Positions 7,136-14,891 of a stretch of DNA of 19,945 nt are shown in pieces (position 1 is the first letter of the stretch; every line of letters begins with the position of its first letter). The notes under the pieces are model-generated. The model was not told where the DNA came from, did no database searches, and saw only the letters and a program-made list of their open reading frames with translations. A program made the position numbers and the translations under genes. This DNA is from JARICQ01 sp964527205 (lineage in GTDB: Bacteria > Bacillota > Clostridia > Tissierellales > Tissierellaceae). The stretch is from the NCBI GenBank assembly GCA_964527205.1, contig CAZGQG010000032.1:1-19945 (forward strand), in the 5' to 3' direction.

Positions 7136-7164
7136 AGTATACTACACTTCAACCCTAATTGCAA
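7136..7164 (-). promoter_or_regulatory. Sigma-A type promoter for the UPF0316 leader
   Basis: On the minus strand, -35 TTGCAA (7159-7164), a 17-bp spacer and -10 TATACT (7136-7141) give a transcription start near 7129. The promoter lies in the intergenic region downstream of degV. Confidence 0.65.
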
Positions 7165-7268
7165 ATCTATCCCTTGTTTCAAACTTTTAGTCTATTAGCA
7201 TTCAGATTCTAATAAAGTTATAAAGCCATTTCTCCTTCTCTTGATCTCTTAATTATTTCCCTCAGGTT

Positions 7269-8123
7269 TTATAACCTTTGTACCACTATACCTATGGTTC
7301 CTGGTCCAGTATGGACTCCAAGGGCTGGACTTATTTGACCCTCTGCAAATATTTTAAAATTAGGCAGTTCAGATTTTAATTCCTCTTTTAATTTATCCGC
7401 ATCTTCCTGGGCAGCTCCATGAACTACTCCAAGATTATACTCCTTTGAATCTCCAATAAATTCTATAGCTAAATCTACGGCCTTTTTAAAAGCCCTTCTC
7501 TTTCCTATAATCTTTGCCACAGTGTAATATATTCCATCCTCATTACAGGAGATAATAGGTTTTAAATTAATAGTAGATCCAAATATAGCTGAGACAAGAC
7601 CTATCCTACCACCTTTTTGCAAGTATTCTAAGGTAGAAACTGTGAAAAATACACTTGAATTGAAAATATTTTTAGATAGGGTTTCTTTTAATTCTTCCCA
7701 TCCCATACCCTCTTTTATATATTCAGCTGCTTGAATTGCATTAAAACCACTGGCTATGGCAATATTTTTCGTATCCAGGACAAAGGTATCCAAATCCTCC
7801 TGCTGGTCAGCTATAACCTTCATTACATTATAGGTTCCACTAAGACCACTGGATATGGTAACTACAAGAACCTTCTCATAGCCCTCTTCTCTAATTTTAT
7901 CAAATATATCCTGAATCTGCTTACCATCTGGAAGGGATGTTGTAGGTATTTCTGTCTTTAATCTAGAATATACATCCTCTGCTGTAATATTCACTCCATC
8001 TAAATATTCCCCTTCACTATAGATTATCTTAAGTGGAGCTACAAACATATTATATTCTTCTAGCAAATATTGTGGTACGTCAGATCCTGAGTCAACTAAA
8101 ATCGCTATCTTTTCTTTATTCAT
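7269..8123 (-). CDS. DegV family fatty-acid-binding protein
   Basis: This 284-residue cytoplasmic DegV-fold protein shows VDSGSD near the N-terminus (10-15), TTSLP (61-65), SSGLSGT (91-97), STLEYLQKGGRIG (163-175) and ALGVHTGPGTIG (267-278), in the order and spacing of the family. Members bind a single fatty acid; some (FakB) hand it to the FakA kinase for phospholipid synthesis. No fakA is in this window, and several DegV paralogues are usual per genome, so the FakB role is possible, not shown. The ATG start has TAGGAGG upstream, which overlaps the stop codon of the DUF1836 gene. The two genes therefore form a tight operon, probably translationally coupled. Confidence 0.93.
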   Translation of the reverse strand: MNKEKIAILVDSGSDVPQYLLEEYNMFVAPLKIIYSEGEYLDGVNITAEDVYSRLKTEIPTTSLPDGKQIQDIFDKIREEGYEKVLVVTISSGLSGTYNVMKVIADQQEDLDTFVLDTKNIAIASGFNAIQAAEYIKEGMGWEELKETLSKNIFNSSVFFTVSTLEYLQKGGRIGLVSAIFGSTINLKPIISCNEDGIYYTVAKIIGKRRAFKKAVDLAIEFIGDSKEYNLGVVHGAAQEDADKLKEELKSELPNFKIFAEGQISPALGVHTGPGTIGIVVQRL

Positions 8124-8134
8124 AAGATTACCTC

Positions 8135-8701
8135 CTATAATTCTTCTTTTGCCACCATGGAATTCTTCTGTAATTCAATAACTTTTTCAGCAATTATCTT
8201 GCTTGCAAAGCTTAGGCTAGCCATCTTTATTGCTAGGTTGTTGTGGTTAATAATTGTGTTTAACTTTATTTCCTCTACATTCCTATTAATTCCTATTTGC
8301 TCTGCAAGCAAGATAAGAGCCTTTTCCTGTTCCTCACAAAAATTATTATATGCTTTTTTTTCTCCATTTAAATTTGATTGAAATATTATACCATCCTTTA
8401 TTTCCTGGATGGTGAAAACATGTTTTAAAATTGAAATGGCAAATAAATATGCTATGTGATTTTTATTGTATCTTCTCTTTATAGGCTTTGGTATTAGTCC
8501 TAGCTTTACATAATTATTTATCATAGATGCTGTTATTATTTTATTTTCCTTAGTGATCTCAATAATAGACAAGTACTTTTCTATATAGGTTATTAATTGG
8601 TCCATATATAGCTCTATATCCGGCAATTCTTCCCATCTTGGGATTTTAAATGATAGAATTTCTTCCTTAAAATCCATTAAATCCTTTTCTATACTACTCA
8701 T
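8135..8701 (-). CDS. DUF1836 family DNA-binding regulator
   Basis: This 188-residue protein has a MerR-like helix-turn-helix at about residues 57-100, including MINNYVKLGLIPKPIKRRY and a following IAYLFAISILKHVFTIQEI helix, the recognisable core of DUF1836. The N-terminal region (about 1-55) and C-terminal region (about 110-188) are helical. A B. subtilis relative, YkrK, is a transcriptional regulator; the target here is unknown. A GTG three codons upstream is in frame, but the AAAGGTG site spans that codon, so I use the ATG at 8701. It shares an operon with degV and faces an EamA-type transporter across a 166-bp divergent promoter region, so both are candidate targets. Confidence 0.8.
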   Translation of the reverse strand: MSSIEKDLMDFKEEILSFKIPRWEELPDIELYMDQLITYIEKYLSIIEITKENKIITASMINNYVKLGLIPKPIKRRYNKNHIAYLFAISILKHVFTIQEIKDGIIFQSNLNGEKKAYNNFCEEQEKALILLAEQIGINRNVEEIKLNTIINHNNLAIKMASLSFASKIIAEKVIELQKNSMVAKEEL

Positions 8702-8728
8702 AGGCTTCACCTTTCCTTGTATAATTAC

Positions 8729-8757
8729 ATAATAACCTAGTTTTCGTTATAAGTCAA
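8729..8757 (-). promoter_or_regulatory. Promoter of the DUF1836-degV operon
   Basis: On the minus strand, -35 TTGACT (8752-8757), a 17-bp spacer and -10 TATTAT (8729-8734) give a short leader into the AAAGGTG site. The spacer contains ATAACCTAGTTTT, which is repeated in inverted, near-identical form (AAACTAGTTAT) at about 8770-8780, a possible operator pair. Confidence 0.65.
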
Positions 8758-8795
8758 TCTAGAGTTTGAAACTAGTTATGCTCTTCATAGAATCA

Positions 8796-8824
8796 TTGAT
8801 ATTAAAATGCATGTATTATATACT
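8796..8824 (+). promoter_or_regulatory. Promoter of the EamA-type transporter gene
   Basis: -35 TTGATA (8796-8801), a 17-bp spacer and -10 TATACT (8819-8824) lie about 44 bp before the plus-strand ATG. The start codon has AAGGAGG 4 bp upstream. Confidence 0.7.
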
Positions 8825-8867
8825 AGTAAATATTAGCTGTAAAATTTAACTTACTCAAGGAGGTATT

Positions 8868-9779
8868 ATGTTTTATTTACTCTTAGCAATCTTATGTAGT
8901 GCAAGCATTGCCCTTATTTTTAAGTACACAGAAAGTTCAAATACCAATAGATATGTCATTACAAGCTCAAATTATTTTATTGCATTTTCAATAAGCCTAT
9001 TTATGGTCTTTTCCAAGGGTCTTCTTTCTGGCCTTCAGAAGGATATAGGTTTTATAGAGGATTTCAAGCTGTTTTCTACAAATAACTTACATATCTTATC
9101 ACCCTATTCAAGTATTATATGGGGGATAATAGTAGGATCCATATCCGGTGCTTTCTTTTTTCTTTCCTTTATTTACTATCAAAGAAGTGTCAAGGAAAAT
9201 GGAGTTGGCATATCTGGTACTATTGCCAAGCTTGGCATACTTATTCCCATGATATTCTCAATAATAATATGGAAGGAGTTTCCAAGCTCTATACAGTGGA
9301 TTGGTATTATACTATCCTTACTGTCAATACTTATAGTTAATCTATCCCCCAAATCCTTAAAGGGCTTTGATATAAAGCCAACCATTATATTTTTATTTGT
9401 ATTTGGAGGTATGGCAGAGTTTTCAAATAAAATCTACCAAAAATATGCCTTAAATGATTTTAAGGATGTCTTCTTATTTTCTATATTCTTTGTAGCTTTT
9501 CTAATAAGTATTTTTTATACTCTAAGAGACAAGGGGGAAATAAGAAAAAAAGATATACTTACTGGCTTTGCAGTAGGTATACCTAATTTATTTTCTTCAT
9601 ATTTTTTAATCCTATCTCTTGATACTTTAAAAACTTCAGTAGCTTTTCCTGTCTTTAGTGCTGGAAGTATTGTACTTATAAATTTAGGGGGAGTGCTAAT
9701 CTTTAAAGAAAAAATTGCAAGAAAAAACAAATTTGCAATAGTTCTTACCATTATAGCCCTCATCCTTATAAACCTCTAA
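8868..9779 (+). CDS. EamA/DMT-superfamily transporter
   Basis: This 303-residue membrane protein has about ten hydrophobic helices in two halves, the usual EamA (drug/metabolite transporter) layout and length. The first half ends with SSIQWIGIILSLLSILIVNL; the second ends with FPVFSAGSIVLINLGGVLIFKEKI and a final IVLTIIALILINL, the typical EamA-repeat endings. The substrate cannot be read from sequence; members export amino acids, metabolites or drugs. It is the only plus-strand gene here. It is divergent from a DUF1836 regulator, and its stop is 3 bp from the stop of the convergent S41 peptidase gene, which leaves no room for a terminator between them. Confidence 0.85.
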   Translation: MFYLLLAILCSASIALIFKYTESSNTNRYVITSSNYFIAFSISLFMVFSKGLLSGLQKDIGFIEDFKLFSTNNLHILSPYSSIIWGIIVGSISGAFFFLSFIYYQRSVKENGVGISGTIAKLGILIPMIFSIIIWKEFPSSIQWIGIILSLLSILIVNLSPKSLKGFDIKPTIIFLFVFGGMAEFSNKIYQKYALNDFKDVFLFSIFFVAFLISIFYTLRDKGEIRKKDILTGFAVGIPNLFSSYFLILSLDTLKTSVAFPVFSAGSIVLINLGGVLIFKEKIARKNKFAIVLTIIALILINL

Positions 9780-9782
9780 TCA

Positions 9783-11072
9783 TCAATCATTAATGACGGC
9801 CCTTATGGATGGATCCTCCATAGGGTCTTCATAGATTTTTGCATCTTCTACTTCTATATGGGGAAGAGTCTTTTCCTCCATATTTATAGTCCCATCTTTA
9901 TTCATGGACATCTCCCTACTATATCTAATTGCAAATTTTGTTTGAGGCAGGAATATAATTGGAAGCTCTTCAAAAAACATACCTCCACCTGTTCTCTCTC
10001 CTACTAGTTTTGCAAAACCTGAATCCTTAGCAAAGGCTGCAAAGACTTCTGAGGCTGAAAACACATGCCTATCAACTAACAAATAAACTTTCCCAGTAAA
10101 GTCAATCTTTTCTAGAGGATCATTGCCCCTAGTCCAAGGCTCTATATGTATGGAAAACTTCTTATAAAATTTAAAATCTCTCTCTATCTCCTCTGGAAAA
10201 TCCTTTAAAACATCTTTATCTAGTCTACTGATAATATTCATCCCAGAAATTTTGTAAGGATCAAGAGCACCCTTCCTATGTCCATCTTTAAAGAAGGAAT
10301 AATACCTAGCACTTAGATGTTCCTGAGCAAGTAGCTGAACTATCTCTTCCCAGTAGCCTGGATTGATTCCAGCATTTCCCCTAATATCAATAATTATTTT
10401 TTCATAGTCTTCTACTTCTTTGAAGAAATCTCTTGCAAGTTCATAGTCTTTCTTTTTAGGATCAAAACCCATGATCTCATTAATCTTCATATAGGCAACT
10501 TGATCTTCTTCTATGATCTTAGTCTCTAGGCCTGGACCTTCGTAGACCTCCTTGCTGCTTTCCTGGTCTTCAAATCCCACCTTATACCTAAAGCCAACAT
10601 AGGGATTTACAAAGGCCTCATACATGGAAAGATGATTACCGTGTATACTACTGGAATACATATTGTAATAGTAATCCCTATACCACCTATAAGTTTCTCC
10701 ATCAAATATTGTTACATGATCATTATTTAAATCTCCTAGTATAGAAGATATGGCTGCGAAGAATTCTGCATCGCTCTTTGTATTTTTTACTATTCTTCTG
10801 TATTTCTTCTTATTTCCCAGCCAATCAATATCATCTAGTCTTTTATTTACTTCAAAAAATGGATAATTTTCCTCTAGACTTTCATATAAGTATTCAAAAT
10901 CCTTAAGCTTTTCCTTTTCTATTAATTTAGCTTCAAAAATTCCATAATGAGAAGCATCCTCCCCATCCACATTAAACTTTGCCCTGCTATTATAAAGTCT
11001 TTCTATTCCAAATAATAGTAATATAATTCCAATAATACTATAGACTATTCTTCTCTTCTGCCATTTTGACAT
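9783..11072 (-). CDS. S41 family serine peptidase, membrane-anchored
   Basis: This 429-residue protein has an N-terminal membrane segment (about 10-24) that should anchor it with the catalytic part outside. The S41 core has IIIDIRGNAG (about 226-235) and VFSASEVFAAFAKDSG, where the first Ser of SASE (about 339) aligns with the nucleophile of tail-specific proteases and Asp350 is kept. The CtpA/Tsp lysine that should lie 25 residues after the serine is a glycine (GERTGGG). The enzyme is therefore not a standard Ser-Lys CtpA and fits the tricorn-like or retinol-binding-like S41 branch. No clear PDZ domain is seen. The frame extends 14 codons upstream, but GAGGAG 8 bp before the ATG at 11072 decides the start. 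It is cotranscribed with the zinc-ribbon gene. Confidence 0.8.
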   Translation of the reverse strand: MSKWQKRRIVYSIIGIILLLFGIERLYNSRAKFNVDGEDASHYGIFEAKLIEKEKLKDFEYLYESLEENYPFFEVNKRLDDIDWLGNKKKYRRIVKNTKSDAEFFAAISSILGDLNNDHVTIFDGETYRWYRDYYYNMYSSSIHGNHLSMYEAFVNPYVGFRYKVGFEDQESSKEVYEGPGLETKIIEEDQVAYMKINEIMGFDPKKKDYELARDFFKEVEDYEKIIIDIRGNAGINPGYWEEIVQLLAQEHLSARYYSFFKDGHRKGALDPYKISGMNIISRLDKDVLKDFPEEIERDFKFYKKFSIHIEPWTRGNDPLEKIDFTGKVYLLVDRHVFSASEVFAAFAKDSGFAKLVGERTGGGMFFEELPIIFLPQTKFAIRYSREMSMNKDGTINMEEKTLPHIEVEDAKIYEDPMEDPSIRAVIND

Positions 11073-11126
11073 AATCCCAGCTCCTCGCATTTGCCTAAAT
11101 ATAAAATCACTCATCTTATAATTTAC

Positions 11127-11360
11127 TTAGGCCCTATGTTCTTCTTTCTTATCCTTTACATCAATTACAATCTTTTTACAGTTAGGGCAGTAATATGATT
11201 CTGCACCATGTTCATAAAAAGCATTAGATAATTTTATTCCCTTTGAAAACCACTGGGTCATAGGCCCCTTATTTTTTTCTTCTGGAACCCACTTAAGTGA
11301 ATACCTATCTCCAGGTATGATTCCCTTCTCCATTGGCTCCTTGCAATATGGACACTTCAT
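11127..11360 (-). CDS. Small zinc-ribbon protein (PF20097-like)
   Basis: This 77-residue protein has two CxxC knuckles, CPYC at residues 3-6 and CPNC near residue 59, which should bind one zinc. Between them is a GDRYSLKWVPEEK segment typical of small PF20097-type proteins of unknown function. There is no signal peptide or membrane segment. The start is the ATG at 11360, 6 bp after AGGGGGG; an in-frame TTG one codon upstream is less likely. It sits 54 bp upstream of the S41 peptidase gene and just after the ileS terminator, so it is probably the first gene of a small operon. Confidence 0.75.
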   Translation of the reverse strand: MKCPYCKEPMEKGIIPGDRYSLKWVPEEKNKGPMTQWFSKGIKLSNAFYEHGAESYYCPNCKKIVIDVKDKKEEHRA

Positions 11361-11414
11361 CAATTTCCCCCCTTACTATTTATTCTCTAAACTTAATATA
11401 CATTAAACTGGAAA

Positions 11415-11446
11415 AATAAGCTAGATGATTTTTCATCTAGCTTATT
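11415..11446 (-). terminator. Intrinsic terminator of ileS
   Basis: A 14-bp perfect stem (11415-11428 with 11433-11446, loop of four) starts 5 bp past the ileS stop. On the minus strand it is followed by TTTTTCC. This is a strong terminator. Confidence 0.95.
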
Positions 11447-11451
11447 CCTAT

Positions 11452-14400
11452 TTATTCTATTTTTTCTAGTCTAATTCCTGTCATCTGACCATTTAAATCC
11501 TGTTTTTCTAAGTCTTCTTCTAGGATCTTTTCTATGGATACTGCTAGAGTTTCTTCCTTGATAAAGTCTTCATATTTATCTAAGGCAGCTTCTATTTCCT
11601 CACTACCATCATAAAATATATTAATGTTATCTAAGACTTCATAATCCTTACTCTTTCTCATCTGCTGTATCTTGGATACAAATTCTCTTGCATATCCTTC
11701 CTGGATTAGTTCTTGGTCAAGAGTAGTATCTAGGATAACAAATAAGTTGTTTTCCATAGCAACATCAAAGCCCTCTTTAGAGGATATAGTAACTAGTACA
11801 TGGTCTTTTTCTACTTCAAAGTTTTCTCCATTAAGATCTAAATCTATAGTCTCACCATTTTCTAGTTTTTCAACAGTTTCTCTAGAGTCTAATTGGCTTA
11901 AAACCTTAGCAAAGGTATTTACATTCTTACCTAGGATGGAGCCTACTATTCTGAAATTTGGCTTAAGTGTATAATTCATGAATTCTGATAGGTCTTCTTC
12001 AAAGACTACATCCTTAACATTTAATTCTTCTTTTATTAGAGGAATGAGATCCTTAACCATATCTTCATATTTACCGTCTATAACAACTTCCCTAAGTGGC
12101 TGACGTACTTTAAGTCTTGCAGTTTCACGGGATGCACGTCCAAGTCCAACCAAGTTCCTTACTAAGTCCATCTTTTCTTCTAGATCCCCATCTATTAGTT
12201 CTTCATCTGTTTTTGGATAATACTCTAAATGTACGGATTCTCCATCTGCTAGTTTTTGATATAATTCTTCAGCAGTGAAGGGTATAAATGGAGCTATCAT
12301 TTTAGAGATTCCTAGAAGTATTTCATAGGTGGTATTGTATACAGCTTTCTTGTCATTGTCCAATTCTGTTGACCAGAATCTTCTTCTATTTCTTCTAATA
12401 TACCAATTTGAAAGGTCTTCTATTACAAAGTCCTGTATATCTCTTACAACCTTTGTTAGTTCAAATATATCCATGTTTACTTCTGTGTTTTTTAACAAGG
12501 TATTGTATTTTGAAAGGATCCATTTGTCAATATCCGGTCTTTCATTGTAAGGAATAAAGAATTCCTTTGGATCTACCTCATCTGTATTTGCATATAGGGA
12601 GAAGAAGTTATAAACATTTCTCAAGCTTCTAAAGAATTTACTTTCAACTTCCCTAAGTCCATCTTCATCAAATCTAGTTGGAGTCCATGGTGGTGATACA
12701 TGTATAATATACCATCTCAATACATCCGCTCCATACTTATCAAATAGCATAAATGGATCCAAGGTGTTTCCTCTAGACTTAGACATCTTCTTGCCTTCCT
12801 TATCCAATACAAGATCATTTACAAGTACATTCTTATAAGGAGATTTACCAGTTATCATTGTTGATATAGCAAGCAAGGAGTAGAACCATCCTCTAGTCTG
12901 GTCTATACCCTCACATATAAAGTCTGCAGGGAATAGTTTGTCAAAATTATCCTTGTTTTCAAATGGATAGTGATGTTGGGCAAAAGGCATGGCTCCACTA
13001 TCAAACCAAACGTCTACTACATCTTTTTCCCTAGTCATTACACCCTCACATTTGTCACACTTTAGATGCACATCATCTACAAAGGGTCTGTGAAGCTCTA
13101 TATCCATGTCTATATCTTCTATAGCTCTCTCTACAAGCTCTTTCCTTGAGCCTATACTATCTGTATGCCCACAATCATCGCATCTCCATAGAGGGAATGG
13201 TGTGCCCCAGTATCTACTTCTAGATATGGCCCAGTCATTTAAGTTCTCTAGCCAGTTTCCAAATCTCTTTTCACCTACGAAGTCTGGATACCAGTTGATT
13301 CCCTTATTATTTTCTATTAGTTGATCCTTAAACTTAGTAACTTCTATATACCATGAAGGCTTAGCATAATATAGTAGTGGTGTATCACATCTCCAGCAAT
13401 GAGGATAATTGTGATCTACTTTTTCTTTTTTATAAAGTTTACCTTCTTCTTTTAACCATATAATAATATCATGATCAGCATCCATAACAAATTCACCTTC
13501 CCAAGGTGTTTCTAGGAACTTACCTGTTTCAGATACTGGATTTACTACTGGAAGATCATACTTTACACCCGTATTATAGTCATCCTCACCAAAGGCAGGT
13601 GCAGAGTGAACTATACCAGTTCCGTCTTCCACAGTTACATAGTCTCCAAGAGTAACATAGAAGGCCTTTCCTTCTACATCAATATATGGAATTAATTGCT
13701 CATACTCCATGTACTCTAATTCCTTGCCTTTCATTTCTTCGATCACTTCATAATCTTCTCCAATTACCTGGTCTACTAGGTCCTTGGCTAAGTAATATAC
13801 TTCACCATCCTGTTTTACTTTTAAATAAGTAACATCTGGATGTACTGTTAAACAAACATTTGAAGGTAGGGTCCATGGAGTAGTGGTCCAAGCTAAAAAG
13901 TATTCATCTTTATCCTTAAGTTTAAACTTAACTACTACTGTTTCTGATTTTATTTCCTTATAGCCTTGAGCTACTTCATGGGTAGCTAGACCTGTACCGC
14001 ATCTTGAACAATATGGAAGTATCTTATGGCCTTCGTAGATTAGTCCATCCTTGTTTAGCTTGTCTAGTATCCACCATACAGACTCTATATAATCATTGTC
14101 AAGAGTTACATAGGGATCATCAAGATCTATTAGATAAGCCATTCTCTCCGTCATATCTCTCCATTGTTTCTCATACTTAAATACAGACTTTCTACATTCT
14201 TCATTGAATTTTTCCAAACCATATTTTTCAATATCCTGCTTGTTATTTAAATTTAATTTCTTTTCTACTTCAATTTCTACAGGCAAACCATGGGTATCCC
14301 AACCTGCTTTTCTCTTTACCTGATAACCCTCCATTGTCTTGTATCTACAAGTAAGGTCTTTTAATGTCCTTGCCATTACATGATGTATACCTGGCTGGCC

Positions 14401-14556
14401 ATTTGCTGTTGGAGGTCCTTCGTAAAATACAAAGGGCTTATTTTCGTCTCTAGTCTCTACTGATTTATGAAGAAGATCTATTTCCTTCCAGTACTCACTA
14501 AGTTTATTTTCTCTGTCTTTTACAGCTTCATTTGATAATGCATCAAATTTTTTCAA
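11452..14556 (-). CDS. ileS: Isoleucyl-tRNA synthetase, type 2, with GIHH signature
   Basis: This class I enzyme of about 1034 residues charges tRNA-Ile. The length, PPTANGQPGIHHVMARTLKD and GYQVKRKAGWDTHGLPVE mark the longer IleS2 (eukaryote-like) form. The HIGH signature reads GIHH at about residues 56-59, with the first and third positions swapped. KMSKS is intact at about 590-594. The editing domain shows TTTPWTLPSN (about 224-233) and GTGIVHSAPAFGEDD (about 312-326). Zinc-binding CxxC pairs lie at CSRC, CWRC, CDDC and CDKC. I choose the TTG at 14554-14556, 8 bp after AAAGGA; the ATG three codons upstream (14565) leaves no spacing from that site. The frame continues upstream into the T-box and is not coding there. 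It is regulated by a T-box leader and has its own terminator. Confidence 0.97.
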   Translation of the reverse strand: MKKFDALSNEAVKDRENKLSEYWKEIDLLHKSVETRDENKPFVFYEGPPTANGQPGIHHVMARTLKDLTCRYKTMEGYQVKRKAGWDTHGLPVEIEVEKKLNLNNKQDIEKYGLEKFNEECRKSVFKYEKQWRDMTERMAYLIDLDDPYVTLDNDYIESVWWILDKLNKDGLIYEGHKILPYCSRCGTGLATHEVAQGYKEIKSETVVVKFKLKDKDEYFLAWTTTPWTLPSNVCLTVHPDVTYLKVKQDGEVYYLAKDLVDQVIGEDYEVIEEMKGKELEYMEYEQLIPYIDVEGKAFYVTLGDYVTVEDGTGIVHSAPAFGEDDYNTGVKYDLPVVNPVSETGKFLETPWEGEFVMDADHDIIIWLKEEGKLYKKEKVDHNYPHCWRCDTPLLYYAKPSWYIEVTKFKDQLIENNKGINWYPDFVGEKRFGNWLENLNDWAISRSRYWGTPFPLWRCDDCGHTDSIGSRKELVERAIEDIDMDIELHRPFVDDVHLKCDKCEGVMTREKDVVDVWFDSGAMPFAQHHYPFENKDNFDKLFPADFICEGIDQTRGWFYSLLAISTMITGKSPYKNVLVNDLVLDKEGKKMSKSRGNTLDPFMLFDKYGADVLRWYIIHVSPPWTPTRFDEDGLREVESKFFRSLRNVYNFFSLYANTDEVDPKEFFIPYNERPDIDKWILSKYNTLLKNTEVNMDIFELTKVVRDIQDFVIEDLSNWYIRRNRRRFWSTELDNDKKAVYNTTYEILLGISKMIAPFIPFTAEELYQKLADGESVHLEYYPKTDEELIDGDLEEKMDLVRNLVGLGRASRETARLKVRQPLREVVIDGKYEDMVKDLIPLIKEELNVKDVVFEEDLSEFMNYTLKPNFRIVGSILGKNVNTFAKVLSQLDSRETVEKLENGETIDLDLNGENFEVEKDHVLVTISSKEGFDVAMENNLFVILDTTLDQELIQEGYAREFVSKIQQMRKSKDYEVLDNINIFYDGSEEIEAALDKYEDFIKEETLAVSIEKILEEDLEKQDLNGQMTGIRLEKIE

Positions 14557-14589
14557 TTTATCCATCCTTTCATCTAATATTTTCACATA

Positions 14590-14842
14590 TATAAATAAAT
14601 AGTCCCTAAGTCTATGACTTAGGGACGAATATTTCCGCGGTACCACCCAAAATTACAAAAGATATTATATCTTTTGCCACTCTATGAGTATAACGCCTCC
14701 ACGTAGAACCCTACTTTATTCAGGAACTATGCTATGAGGTGATCTTCACAAAATCTTTTATGATAATCTTTCAGCAAATAATTATCTCTCTAAGATAAAA
14801 TAATTTTGTTACTCTCCTCATCAATGCATAAATTTTCACTTA
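14590..14842 (-). ncRNA. T-box leader of ileS, Ile (AUC) specifier
   Basis: This is a tRNA-sensing leader. Stem I is closed by ATGAGG (plus 14816-14821) pairing with CCTCAT (plus 14734-14739). An ACAAAA/TTTTGT stem above it frames the specifier loop GAAGATCA, in which AUC (plus 14741-14743) is an Ile codon followed by A. The T-box GGGTGGTACCGCGG lies at 14635-14648, followed by the terminator hairpin. Uncharged tRNA-Ile should pair with the specifier and the T-box bulge to favour the antiterminator, raising ileS transcription. Confidence 0.96.
14602..14626 (-). terminator. T-box regulated terminator
   Basis: An 11-bp perfect stem (GTCCCTAAGTC, loop of three, GACTTAGGGAC) lies directly downstream of the T-box and is followed by a T-rich, A-interrupted tail. 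It is the conditional terminator that competes with the T-box antiterminator. Confidence 0.9.
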
Positions 14843-14848
14843 TAACTA

Positions 14849-14877
14849 AATATACTCCACTTCTATCTTTTTGTCAA
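14849..14877 (-). promoter_or_regulatory. Sigma-A promoter of the ileS T-box transcript
   Basis: On the minus strand, consensus -35 TTGACA (14872-14877), a 17-bp spacer and -10 TATATT (14849-14854). It lies just past the stop of the SAF-domain dehydrogenase gene. Confidence 0.9.
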
Positions 14878-14891
14878 GATATTTAGATCTT

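Noticed and set aside
7201..7268. Short frame after an AGAAGGAG site in the gap downstream of degV, as a leader peptide
   Set aside because: It reads only three codons (M-A-L) before a stop and lies upstream of the predicted promoter, so it is not in the UPF0316 leader.
11672..13324. Plus-strand open frames inside ileS
   Set aside because: Antisense shadows of a clearly conserved synthetase; serine- and phenylalanine-rich composition typical of the reverse of acidic/lysine-rich coding sequence.
14566..14646. In-frame extension of ileS upstream to a GTG in the T-box
   Set aside because: It runs through the T-box sequence and the terminator hairpin, and has no ribosome binding site; it is leader RNA, not protein.
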